Positions 15,681 through 23,365 of a DNA stretch of 47,337 nt are shown in pieces. A program made the translations under genes and the position numbers. Origin of the DNA: DATJZG01 sp035499295 (GTDB taxonomy: Bacteria; Myxococcota; Myxococcia; Myxococcales; Anaeromyxobacteraceae); contig DATJZG010000051.1 of the NCBI GenBank assembly GCA_035499295.1, positions 1 through 47,337 of the forward strand, written 5' to 3'. The stretch's first letter is position 1. Every line of letters starts with the position of its first letter. The notes under the pieces are model-generated. The model was not told where the DNA came from. It did no database searches and worked only from the letters and a program-made list of their open reading frames with translations.

Positions 15681-17489
15681 ATGAGGTCCGCGGAGGAAGA
15701 ACGCCCGGGAGGCGAGGGAAGGGGCGCGCCGGCCGCCGAGGTGCGAGGAGTCCTCGCGAAGCTCCTCCGCCGCGCGGTGCCGAACGAGAGGCAGCAGCTG
15801 TTCGTGCTCACGGTGGTAGTGGGCGGGGCGTGCGGGCTGGCGGCTGTCGCCTTCCACCTGCTCATCGATCTCGTGAGCAAGTTTGCCATCGACCCGGCGC
15901 TGAAGGCCCCCGGGAAGAGCTGGATCGGGTGGACCCTGGCCGTGCCGACCCTGGGGGGCGCGGTGGCGGGGTTCCTGCTCCAGTTCGTCGTCCCCGACGC
16001 GCGCGGCAGTGGCATTCCGCAGGTGAAGGTCGCCTATGCCGGTCGAGGTCCCCCGCTCCGCATGCGCGACTCGGTGGGCAAGTTCTTCGTCGCCGCCCTC
16101 CAGATCGGGACCGGCTCCTCTCTCGGCCGGGAGGGGCCCACCGTCCAGATAGCGGCGGGGCTGGCGAGCCGGATCGGCCGGCTGGCGCGCCTCTCGCCGG
16201 ACGAGGTGCGGCGCCTGCTGCCGGTCGGCGCCGCGGCTGGGATCGCCGCAGCCTTCAACGCGCCCATCGCGGCCGTCACCTTCACCATCGAGGAGGTGGT
16301 CGGCAACCTCGACCAGACAGTGCTCTCGGGCGTCATCGTCGCCGCTGCCCTCGCCGCCATCGTCGAGCGCAGCGTGCTCGGGGCCCATCCGGTCTTCGAG
16401 ATCCCCCAGGGGGCCGGGCTCGACCACGCCTCCTCGCTCCTGCTGTACGCCGCGCTCGGCCTCGCCGCCGCCGGGCTCTCCGTCGCCTTCACCGACTCGC
16501 TTCTGGGCCTGCGACGCGCCTTCCGAAACCTCCAGCTGCCCCTCTGGGCCAAGCCGGCGCTCGGGGCGCTTGCCACCGGTGCCCTGGCGGTCCTGGCCAT
16601 GGGGCTGCTCGGCTCGGAGGGGGTGACCGGAGGAGGCTACGGGACGCTCAGCGCCGCCCTCGCCGGAAACCTCGCGGTCCGCGTGCTGGTGCCGCTCTGC
16701 CTGCTCAAGATCGCCTCGACGGTGTTCTCGTACTCGAGCGGCGGTGCAGGCGGCATCTTCGCCCCCGCCCTCTTCATCGGCGGCATGGCCGGCGGTGCCA
16801 TGGGAGCGCTCGACGTGCTGCTCTTCCAGCACGGCTCGAGTTCACTCGGCGCCTTCGCCCTCGTCGGAATGGGCGCGGTCTTCGCCGGGATCATCCGCGC
16901 GCCCATCACCTCGGTGCTCATCATCGTCGAGATGACAGCGGGTTACTCGCTCATCCTCCCGCTCATGATCGCCAACACCCTCGCCTACGGCATCGCCCGG
17001 CACTACCGGCCCGTCCCCATCTACGAGGCCCTCCTGGAGCAGGACGGCATCGACCTGCGGCCGCGCGGGGTGGCAGACGCGCTCGGGGGCATCCGGGTGT
17101 CCGAGGTCCCCTGGAACACCCGTCCCTGCGCGACCTTCGAGCCGGCCACGCCGCTCTCGAGCCTCCTCGCCGGGCTCGGGAGCAGCGAGCGCCAGGAGGT
17201 CTTTCCCGTGGTCGCCGAGGGCCGGGTAGTGGGAATCGTCACGCTCGCCGACCTTGTGTCCCTCTCGAGCGAGCCGCAGCTCCACGCCCTCGTCAACGCG
17301 GCGGACGTGATGCGGCCGGCCCCGCCGCTGAGACCTGGGGACGGGCTCCGCACCGCCTTCGAGGGGATGCTGGCGAACGGCGTCCGCGAGCTGCCGGTCA
17401 CGGACGGCGACGGCAGGCTGCTCGGCTTCGTGGACGAAACCTCCATCGCGCACGGCTGCGCCCGATCGGCCTCCCGCGGCCAGGCCTAG
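15681..17489 (+). CDS. CLC-family chloride channel / H+-Cl- exchanger with CBS domains
   Basis: The 602-residue protein has the CLC selectivity-filter motifs GSGIPQ (109-114), GREGP with the gating glutamate (Glu151) and GGIFAPALF, plus FNAPIAAVTFTIEE. The last of these keeps the paired glutamates (Glu204-Glu205) at the position of the proton-path glutamate of E. coli ClcA. From this I infer an H+/Cl- antiporter and not a passive channel. The C-terminal 130 or so residues look like two CBS domains (PVVAEGRVVGIVTLADL; ELPVTDGDGRLLGFVDE), which usually bind adenine nucleotides and regulate the transporter. The start at 15681 is the ATG nearest the conserved part, but its ribosome site is poor, so the true start is uncertain. 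A fluoride-specific CLC is unlikely because those differ in the filter. Confidence 0.92.
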   Translation: MRSAEEERPGGEGRGAPAAEVRGVLAKLLRRAVPNERQQLFVLTVVVGGACGLAAVAFHLLIDLVSKFAIDPALKAPGKSWIGWTLAVPTLGGAVAGFLLQFVVPDARGSGIPQVKVAYAGRGPPLRMRDSVGKFFVAALQIGTGSSLGREGPTVQIAAGLASRIGRLARLSPDEVRRLLPVGAAAGIAAAFNAPIAAVTFTIEEVVGNLDQTVLSGVIVAAALAAIVERSVLGAHPVFEIPQGAGLDHASSLLLYAALGLAAAGLSVAFTDSLLGLRRAFRNLQLPLWAKPALGALATGALAVLAMGLLGSEGVTGGGYGTLSAALAGNLAVRVLVPLCLLKIASTVFSYSSGGAGGIFAPALFIGGMAGGAMGALDVLLFQHGSSSLGAFALVGMGAVFAGIIRAPITSVLIIVEMTAGYSLILPLMIANTLAYGIARHYRPVPIYEALLEQDGIDLRPRGVADALGGIRVSEVPWNTRPCATFEPATPLSSLLAGLGSSERQEVFPVVAEGRVVGIVTLADLVSLSSEPQLHALVNAADVMRPAPPLRPGDGLRTAFEGMLANGVRELPVTDGDGRLLGFVDETSIAHGCARSASRGQA

Positions 17490-17599
17490 AGTTGCCTGGA
17501 GGCCGGCGGGGCCCGCGCGCGCCCTTGCCGAGCGCGGCCGCCACGCAGCGCCTCTCGCCACCGCCGGATCCCGCGCAATCCTTGCGCAATCCGGCGACG

Positions 17600-17613
17600 T
17601 TGATCGTGATCAA
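17600..17613. promoter_or_regulatory. FNR/ANR/FixK-type binding box upstream of ccoN
   Basis: The sequence TTGATCGTGATCAA is an exact match to the palindromic consensus TTGAT-N4-ATCAA bound by FNR, ANR and FixK regulators. It lies 120 bases before the ccoN start, where low-oxygen control of cbb3 oxidase genes is expected. Just upstream is a short direct repeat, GCGCAATCC (17572-17580 and again at 17585-17593). The -10 region is not obvious. Confidence 0.8.
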
Positions 17614-17732
17614 TTGCGCTTCTGGAAGGCAAAAGACGAGTGTCCCGCCGTGGAACGCATCTTGTATCCTCCCGCACGTCGAGGCTCGAGCGGGCGACTG
17701 CTCGGGGCGAAGCCAGAGCGCTCGGAGGGTTC

Positions 17733-19154
17733 ATGAACGAGGAATACCGGTACGACTACAAGACGGTGGAGGGGTTCATCCTCTCGGCCATCGTCTGGGC
17801 GGTGGTGGGTCTGGTGGTCGGGCTGCTCATCTCGATCCAGCTGTTCGCACCCTCCTTCAACTTCAACGCCTGGACGAGCTACGGGCGCCTGCGCCCGGTG
17901 CACACCAACATCCTCGGGTTCGGCCTGGGCGTGGGGGCCATCTTCGGCCTCGCCTTCTACATCACCATGCGGCTCGCCAAGCGGCCGCTGCTGTTCCCGA
18001 AGCTCGCGAGGCTCCAGCTCTGGCTCTTCAACGTAGGGATCCTCGCGGCCCTCGTCACTCTGGCGATGGGCTACACCCAGTCGAACGAGTACGCCGAGAT
18101 GGAGTGGCCCCTCGACGTCGCCATCGTGGTCCTCTGGGTGATGTTCGCGGTGAACGTGATCGGGACGATCCTCGCCCGCCGCGAGGAGCAGATGTACATC
18201 TCGCTCTGGTACATCATCTCGACGGTCGTCGGCGTGGCGGTGCTCTACATCGTCAACAACCTTCCCATCATCGCCGGCCCGCTGAAGAGCTATCACCTCT
18301 TCGCCGGGGTGAACTCCGCCAACGTCGAGTGGTGGTACGGCCACAACGTGGTGGGCTTCGTCTTCACCATGCCCATCCTCGCCATGTTCTATTACTTCCT
18401 GCCGAAGACCACCGGTCTGCCCATCTTCAGCCACCGGCTCTCCATCATCGCTTTCTGGTCGCTCGTCTTCGGCTACCTCTGGACCGGGGCGCACCACCTC
18501 GTCTACACCCCCATTCCCGACTGGATCCAGACGGTAGGCATCGTCTTCACCCTCTTCCTCATCGCGCCCTCGTGGGGATCGGTGGTGAACGGCTATTTCA
18601 CCATCGGCGAGGACTGGTCGAAGATGCGCACCAACTACCTCGCCAAGTTCTTCGTCCTCGGGATCACCTTCTACGGGCTGCAGACGGTGCAGGGCCCGAC
18701 CCAGGCACTCAGGGTGGTCTCCCAGCTCATCCACTTCACTGACTGGGTGCCGGGCCACGTGCACATGGGGACGATGGGGTGGGTGGCGCTGACCGTGACC
18801 GCCTCCGTCTACTACGTCATCCCGCGGATCTACGGAACCGAGATCTACAGCGTGAAGATCGCCAACGCCCACTTCTGGTTGGTGCTGGTGGGGCAGCTCA
18901 TCTTCTCCATCACCATGTGGATCACCGGCATCCAGCAGGGCGCCATGTGGAAGGCCACCACCCCGGAGGGAACCCTCAAGTACACCTTCATGGAGGGGCT
19001 GGTGAAGAACTACCCGTACTGGCAGTTGCGGACGCTGGGAGGCCTGATCTTCATCGTCGGCATGCTCTTCTTCGTCTTCAACGTGCTCATGACCATCAAG
19101 AAGGGCCGGGAGCTCGAGACCGGCCTCGGGACCGCGCAGGCCGCCACGGCCTAG
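17733..19154 (+). CDS. ccoN: cbb3-type cytochrome c oxidase catalytic subunit CcoN
   Basis: CcoN reduces oxygen to water with very high affinity and pumps protons. The 473-residue membrane protein has the six expected histidine ligands: His57 (RLRPVHTNIL) and His344 for low-spin heme b, His204 (WWYGHNVVGF), His254 and His255 (TGAHHLVYTP) for CuB, and His342 (VPGHVHMGTMGW) for heme b3. Tyr314 in ITFYGLQT fits the cross-linked tyrosine of cbb3 enzymes. The next residues read VQGP where the typical subunit has FEGP, a change near the K-channel helix worth noting. The ATG at 17733 has a GGAGG site. An upstream extension of 31 residues is Arg-rich and unlikely. It leads an operon running to ccoS. 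Confidence 0.96.
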   Translation: MNEEYRYDYKTVEGFILSAIVWAVVGLVVGLLISIQLFAPSFNFNAWTSYGRLRPVHTNILGFGLGVGAIFGLAFYITMRLAKRPLLFPKLARLQLWLFNVGILAALVTLAMGYTQSNEYAEMEWPLDVAIVVLWVMFAVNVIGTILARREEQMYISLWYIISTVVGVAVLYIVNNLPIIAGPLKSYHLFAGVNSANVEWWYGHNVVGFVFTMPILAMFYYFLPKTTGLPIFSHRLSIIAFWSLVFGYLWTGAHHLVYTPIPDWIQTVGIVFTLFLIAPSWGSVVNGYFTIGEDWSKMRTNYLAKFFVLGITFYGLQTVQGPTQALRVVSQLIHFTDWVPGHVHMGTMGWVALTVTASVYYVIPRIYGTEIYSVKIANAHFWLVLVGQLIFSITMWITGIQQGAMWKATTPEGTLKYTFMEGLVKNYPYWQLRTLGGLIFIVGMLFFVFNVLMTIKKGRELETGLGTAQAATA

Positions 19155-19169
19155 GAAGGGGAACGAGCC

Positions 19170-20105
19170 ATGGCGGGACAGATCGAAAGAAAGCCCATCG
19201 CCTTCACCCTCCTCGTGGTGCTGGCGGTGCTGGCCGGGTCCATCGTCATGATGGCCTACCCGATGATGCGACCGGAGATGCACCCGAAGCTCGAGAGCCT
19301 GAAGCCGTTCACGCCGCTGCAACTCGCTGGGCGCGACATCTACCAGCGCGAGGGGTGCGTCGGCTGCCACACCCAGACCGTGCGCCCGCTGAAGAGCGAG
19401 GTGATGCGCTACGGCGACTACTCGAAGGCGGGCGAGTTCTACTACGACCACCCCTTCCTGTGGGGCTCCAAGCGGACCGGCCCCGACCTGGCCCGGGAGG
19501 GAGGAAAGCGCCCCGACGCCTGGCAGAAGGCCCATTTCGAGAACCCCCAGTCGATGGTGCCCCAGTCGAACATGCCCGCCTACCGATGGCTCAAGGCGGC
19601 CCGCGTTGACGCGGCGGCGACGCGGCAGCACATGGAGGCCCTGGGCTTCCCCTTCACCGCGGCGCAGATCGTGGAGCTCGAGCAAAAGACCGAAGTCGAG
19701 GCACTCGTCGCCTACGTCCAGATGCTCGGCACCGCGGTCCCGCGCGGGCTGGCCGGGACGCTCGTCGCCCTCGAGGCCGTCGACCCGTTCCTCGGCGACT
19801 CCCAGGCGATTTCCCGCGGCGCGAAGATCTACGCGGACAACTGTTCGGTCTGCCACCAGGACGACCTGAAGGGCATGCCCGGGGCTTTCCCCAGCCTCGT
19901 CGAGCCCGACGAGTTCTTGAACGAGAAGCCCGACATGGCGGACGGCGCCTACTACCTGCTCGTCAGTGGCGGGTCCGACGCCAAGCCCGGCATCGGGCGG
20001 AAGGGAGATCCGGGTGGAGGCATGAGCGCCTTCGGAAACCAGCTCTCCAAGGACGACATCTGGTCGGTCATCGCCTTCATCCGCTCCAAGCAGGGTCGCA
20101 AGTAG
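19170..20105 (+). CDS. ccoO: CcoO fused to a second cytochrome c domain (CcoO-CcoP hybrid)
   Basis: The 311-residue protein begins as CcoO: one membrane anchor (about residues 10-31), heme motif CVGCH (63-67), the CcoO segment RYGDYSKAGEFYYDHPFLWGS, and axial-ligand methionine in PQSNMPAY (Met135). Ordinary CcoO ends near residue 200. Here a further domain of about 110 residues follows with its own CSVCH (225-229) and a probable axial methionine in GGGMSAFG (Met285). This resembles one heme domain of CcoP. No di-heme CcoP is encoded nearby; the next gene holds only the CcoP anchor. The oxidase would thus pass electrons through two c-hemes on one chain. The gene is 15 bases after ccoN with a GGGGAA-like ribosome site. 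Confidence 0.92.
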   Translation: MAGQIERKPIAFTLLVVLAVLAGSIVMMAYPMMRPEMHPKLESLKPFTPLQLAGRDIYQREGCVGCHTQTVRPLKSEVMRYGDYSKAGEFYYDHPFLWGSKRTGPDLAREGGKRPDAWQKAHFENPQSMVPQSNMPAYRWLKAARVDAAATRQHMEALGFPFTAAQIVELEQKTEVEALVAYVQMLGTAVPRGLAGTLVALEAVDPFLGDSQAISRGAKIYADNCSVCHQDDLKGMPGAFPSLVEPDEFLNEKPDMADGAYYLLVSGGSDAKPGIGRKGDPGGGMSAFGNQLSKDDIWSVIAFIRSKQGRK

Positions 20106-20113
20106 GAGGGTCC

Positions 20114-20422
20114 ATGGCTCGCGACGAATCGGACGACATCCAGACCTTCGAGGCGAAGGAGACCTCCCGGAAGCTTCCCTGGGGCTGGCTGGCCCTCTTC
20201 TGGGGACTCATCCTGTGGGGCGTCTACTACGCCTGGAGCTACACGCCTCCACGCTGGTCGCAGCAAGCCGCCTACGACCAGGCGGCCGAGGCCGCCGCCG
20301 GGACGGTGGCGACCTCCGGCACGAACATCGCCGCCACCATCTTCTTCACGGCTGCCGCGACCACCGCGGCGGTCATCCTGCTCCTCCGCGCAGGGCGCAA
20401 GCGCGCGCCCAAGGCCGGGTAG
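20114..20422 (+). CDS. Stand-alone CcoP N-terminal membrane anchor (FixP_N-like), heme-less
   Basis: The 102-residue product has no CxxCH. Its first half matches the N-terminal anchor of CcoP/FixP: an acidic lead DESDDIQTFEAKETSRKLP, a Trp-rich helix WGWLALFWGLILWGVYYAW, then TPPRWSQQAAYDQ, like the WSSQ..Y segment that follows the anchor in FixP. The second half is a second hydrophobic helix (about residues 70-92) ending in basic residues. I infer that the CcoP anchor and a CcoP-like heme domain have been separated, with the heme domain now on CcoO. A GGAGGG ribosome site precedes the ATG, eight bases after the ccoO stop. The alternative is a CcoQ-like subunit. Confidence 0.75.
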   Translation: MARDESDDIQTFEAKETSRKLPWGWLALFWGLILWGVYYAWSYTPPRWSQQAAYDQAAEAAAGTVATSGTNIAATIFFTAAATTAAVILLLRAGRKRAPKAG

Positions 20423-20428
20423 CGGCGC

Positions 20429-20590
20429 ATGCCCTGGGCGGTCGAGATGCCGCCGGGAGACGCGGTCTACCTGGTCTTCGGGATTCTCCTCTCCGCGGCG
20501 ATGGTGTGGGTAATCGTCCACTACTACTCGCGAAAGCGGAAAAAGAGCATCGAGGAGGCTAAGTACAAGATGCTCGATGACGACGACTAG
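20429..20590 (+). CDS. 53-residue single-span membrane protein, CcoQ/CcoS-like
   Basis: This short gene lies six bases after the CcoP-anchor gene and overlaps ccoG by 14 bases. It starts MPWAVEMPPGDAVYLVFGIL, has one membrane helix (about 13-33), then a basic stretch SRKRKKSIEEA and the acidic end KYKMLDDDD. Position and size fit CcoQ, the small accessory subunit of cbb3 oxidase. The tail, however, resembles the KYRMLEDEDED of the CcoS encoded at the end of the same operon. It could therefore be a CcoS paralogue or a CcoQ that borrowed the tail. The ribosome site is weak, and translation is probably coupled to the preceding gene. Confidence 0.72.
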   Translation: MPWAVEMPPGDAVYLVFGILLSAAMVWVIVHYYSRKRKKSIEEAKYKMLDDDD

Positions 20591-21794
20591 GCGAATCGGT
20601 GTGTGGCGCAGGTGGGCGGGGGCGGCGCAGGCTGCCGCCTTCGCATCCCTTCCCTTCCTGCGCATTCGCGGCGAGAGCGCGCTCCGCTTCGACGTCCCGA
20701 GCCTCCGGCTGCACTTCTTCGGCGCCACGCTGTGGATGGGCGAGTTCTTCGTCCTCCTGCTCGCCACGCTCGCGTTCGTCTTCCTCTTCCTACTCGTCAC
20801 CCTGGTCTTCGGGCGCGTCTGGTGCGGGTGGGCGTGCCCACAGACGCTGCTCTCCGACCTCACCGGGGCGCTCGCCTCCGAGCGACGGCGCCGGAAGAGG
20901 AGGCCGGTGCGCCTCGCGGGGGCCTGGGTGCTCCTGGTGCTCGTGTCGGCCCTCTTCTCGGCCGCCACCCTCTGGTACTTCGTCGAGCCCCTGGAGTTCT
21001 TCGGCCGGCTCGGGCGGGGCGACCTCGGTCCGGTGCTCTCGATCGCCTGGGCCGTCCTCTTCGCCGTCCTCCTGCTCGACCTGGGGTTCGTGCGCGGGAC
21101 CTTCTGCGCCACCACCTGCCCGTACGCCAAGCTCCAAGGGGTGCTCTTCGACGCGAACACCCTCGTCGTCGCCTACGACTCGCGGCGCGACGACGAGTGC
21201 GTCGACTGCGGAGCCTGCGTGCGCGTCTGTCCCACCGGGATCGATATCCGCAACGGGTTGCAGGCGGCATGCATCCACTGCGCCGCCTGTGTGGACGCCT
21301 GCGCTCCTGTCCTGGCCCGGTTCGACCGGGAGACGCTCGTCGGCTACTTCTTCGGCGAGCCTGGGACCCCCCCGCGTTGGTGGCGCCCCGGGGTGCTCGC
21401 CCTCTCGATCGCGACGGGCGTCGCCCTCGCCGGGACGGTCACCGCGGCCGTGGAGACGGCGCGCTCCACCCTCGACCTTAGCGTGGCCCTGGCGAGCCAG
21501 GTCAGACCCCGGCGCACCGACGACGGCCGCGTGGTGAACGCCTACTCGGTGGCGCTCGAGAACCGGGGGCGGCAGAGCCTGACGGTGCGCCTCTCCCTGG
21601 CCGCCCCGGGCGCGGAGCCTCGCCTCCGCCCGGAGGAGATCGCTCTCGCGCCCGGCGAGCACCGGGCGGCGACCGTGGTAGCCACCTTCCGGGGCGAGAA
21701 GCCCGGCATCGGGTCAGCCGAGCTCACGGCCCAGGCGAGCGGGATCCCGCCGGTCCACGCCCGCGTCCCCCTCGTCGTGCCGGGGGGGCCGTGA
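20577..21794 (+). CDS. ccoG: CcoG (RdxA/FixG), iron-sulfur membrane protein for cbb3 assembly
   Basis: The 405-residue protein has several membrane spans, the conserved WCGWACPQTLLSDL and CATTCPYAKLQGVLFD segments, and two 4Fe-4S motifs, CVDCGACVRVCPTGIDIRNG and CIHCAACVDACAP. A C-terminal beta-rich domain (from about 300) is of the FixG IgD type. CcoG is thought to act as a copper reductase in the CuB supply pathway of cbb3 oxidase. It overlaps the 53-residue gene upstream and the ccoH start downstream (GTGA). Confidence 0.94.
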   Translation: MTTTRRIGVWRRWAGAAQAAAFASLPFLRIRGESALRFDVPSLRLHFFGATLWMGEFFVLLLATLAFVFLFLLVTLVFGRVWCGWACPQTLLSDLTGALASERRRRKRRPVRLAGAWVLLVLVSALFSAATLWYFVEPLEFFGRLGRGDLGPVLSIAWAVLFAVLLLDLGFVRGTFCATTCPYAKLQGVLFDANTLVVAYDSRRDDECVDCGACVRVCPTGIDIRNGLQAACIHCAACVDACAPVLARFDRETLVGYFFGEPGTPPRWWRPGVLALSIATGVALAGTVTAAVETARSTLDLSVALASQVRPRRTDDGRVVNAYSVALENRGRQSLTVRLSLAAPGAEPRLRPEEIALAPGEHRAATVVATFRGEKPGIGSAELTAQASGIPPVHARVPLVVPGGP

Positions 21795-22249
21795 GCTCCG
21801 GGTTCAAGGCCCTGATCGCGCTCGTCGCGGTGGCGGCCCTGGGAGCGGTCGCCTCTGCCATCTGGGTGGGGACGCGGACCTTCGAGGGGACGGTGGTCTC
21901 GAACCCGTACGACGCGGCCACCCATTTCGACGAGGCTCGCCACCACGCCGCCGGGCTCGGCTGGCAGTGCCACTTCGGGCCCGCCGAGTACCGGGCAGGC
22001 ACCCAGACGCTGCGCTTCTCCCTGTCGGCGAGGGACGGTGCCCCCATCGAGGGCGCGAGCGCCGTCGTCAGGGTGTCGCGCCCCGGCACGGTCCGGCAGG
22101 ACGCGGCGGTGACGGCGCGCTCCGAGGGCGGCGGCCGCTTCGCCGCCGACGTCCACTTTCCCGAGCCGGGCCTGTGGGACCTCGAGGTTCGGGCGTCCCG
22201 CGGCCCCGAGGCGCTCGCCTTCGATCGGCGTGTCCAGGTCGAGCGCTAG
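21791..22249 (+). CDS. ccoH: FixH/CcoH family protein
   Basis: The 152-residue product has one N-terminal membrane helix (about 7-26), then a periplasmic domain with the FixH look (VSNPYDAATHFDEARHHAAGLGW, SLSARDGAPIEGASAVVRV, GLWDLEVRASRG). CcoH is a membrane partner needed for stable assembly of cbb3 oxidase. Translation starts at a GTG that overlaps the ccoG stop. Confidence 0.88.
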   Translation: MSSGFKALIALVAVAALGAVASAIWVGTRTFEGTVVSNPYDAATHFDEARHHAAGLGWQCHFGPAEYRAGTQTLRFSLSARDGAPIEGASAVVRVSRPGTVRQDAAVTARSEGGGRFAADVHFPEPGLWDLEVRASRGPEALAFDRRVQVER

Positions 22250-22268
22250 CCGGAGCGAGAGGAGGAGA

Positions 22269-22694
22269 GTGAAAAGGCGCCGCCTCGTTGTCGCGGCCTT
22301 CGCGTTGGGCGCCGTCGCCTGCGCCCGGCGCGAACCGGCGGCCTGCGACGTGGCCAAGGGCCCGTGCTCGACCGAGTCGAGCGGGGTGGGGTTTCGCCTC
22401 GAGCTCGCCCCGAGGCCGGTTCGCCCGCTTTCCGAGCTGGAGGCGCTCGTCGATCTCACCCGGGGGGGAGCGCCCCTGGAGCGGGCCGAGGTGTCCCTGC
22501 GCCTCTCCATGCCGGGCATGTACATGGGCGAGAATCGCGCCGAGCTTCGCTCCCAGGGCGGGGGTCGGTACCGCGGCCGGATCGCGCTCGTCCGGTGCAT
22601 GAGCGGACGTGCGGACTGGATCGCCGAGGTGACCGCGCGCCCGCCCGGGGGCGCGGAGGCGAGCGCCCGCTTCCCCTTCGAGGCGTCGGAATGA
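22269..22694 (+). CDS. Predicted periplasmic lipoprotein with YtkA/FixH-like domain, possible copper site
   Basis: Starting at the GTG at 22269, which has a GGAGGA ribosome site, the 141-residue product begins MKRRRLVVAAFALGAVACAR. This is a lipoprotein signal with Cys18 as the lipid-bearing residue. Two more cysteines follow closely (CDVAKGPC). The rest is a small beta domain with SLRLSMPGMYMGENRAEL and GRIALVRCMSGRADW, similar in pattern to YtkA-like and FixH periplasmic domains. Methionine clusters and cysteines on a periplasmic protein inside a copper-enzyme operon suggest copper binding. This is inference, as I do not recognise the protein as a named factor. It overlaps the next gene by four bases. 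Confidence 0.72.
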   Translation: MKRRRLVVAAFALGAVACARREPAACDVAKGPCSTESSGVGFRLELAPRPVRPLSELEALVDLTRGGAPLERAEVSLRLSMPGMYMGENRAELRSQGGGRYRGRIALVRCMSGRADWIAEVTARPPGGAEASARFPFEASE

Positions 22695-23365
22695 GCCCGG
22701 CCGGCCTCGCCCTCGCGTTCGGGACCGGCCTCCTGGGCGGGTTCGGGCACTGCATCGGCATGTGCGGTCCGCTCGTCGCCGCCTTCGGCCTGGCGGTCCC
22801 CGGAGCCCCCGTGCTCCGGGTTCTCCGGCCGCAGCTCGCCTACCACCTCGGCCGCATCACGACCTACTCGATCATCGGAGCGGCGATGGGGCTCTCCGGT
22901 TCCTTCGTGAACGTCGCCGGCCGCCTGGCGGGCGTCCAGGACGTCGCGGCGGTCGTCGCGGGCGCGCTCATGATCGCGCTCGGCGCCGGGGCGGCAGCGG
23001 CCACGAGCTGGGTGAGGTGGTTCGAGGGGCGGATCGCCGGCAAGGTGGCCGGCGCCGTTCGCGGCCTCGCCGACGGCAGCGCCGGCCGCTCCTACCCGCT
23101 CGGCTTGGCGCTCGGCTTCCTTCCCTGCGGCCTGTCCTACTCCGCCTTCGTGGGCGCGGCGGCGACGGGCGGGCTCGTTCCCGGGCTTCTCTTCGCCCTC
23201 TCGTTCGGCCTCGGCACGCTCCCGGCACTGCTCGTCGCCGGCTGGGCCGCGGCGCTCCTCGGCTCGCGCGCACGCGGGCTCCTCTACCGGGTCGGCGGGG
23301 CCGCCGTCGTCCTGCTCGGCGTCCTCTTCGTCCTGCGGGGCCTCCATCTTCATGCTCCGCTGTGA
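22691..23365 (+). CDS. SafE/TauE-like (DsbD_2-type) membrane protein of the cbb3 operon
   Basis: The 224-residue protein has about six hydrophobic segments. It starts with the family motif GHCIGMCGP (19-27), in which His20, Cys21 and Cys25 could bind copper, and has a second conserved turn LGFLPCGLSYSAFVGA. Proteins of this 'sulfite exporter TauE/SafE' or cytochrome-c-biogenesis transmembrane type commonly sit between ccoH and ccoI and are thought to help supply copper. The start overlaps the preceding stop (ATGA), and the gene overlaps ccoI by 14 bases. Confidence 0.88.
   Translation: MSPAGLALAFGTGLLGGFGHCIGMCGPLVAAFGLAVPGAPVLRVLRPQLAYHLGRITTYSIIGAAMGLSGSFVNVAGRLAGVQDVAAVVAGALMIALGAGAAAATSWVRWFEGRIAGKVAGAVRGLADGSAGRSYPLGLALGFLPCGLSYSAFVGAAATGGLVPGLLFALSFGLGTLPALLVAGWAAALLGSRARGLLYRVGGAAVVLLGVLFVLRGLHLHAPL

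Noticed and set aside
20790..23353. Minus-strand frames opposite ccoG, ccoH and the SafE-like gene
   Set aside because: No recognisable domain, and the plus-strand genes overlap in an intact operon with clear motifs.
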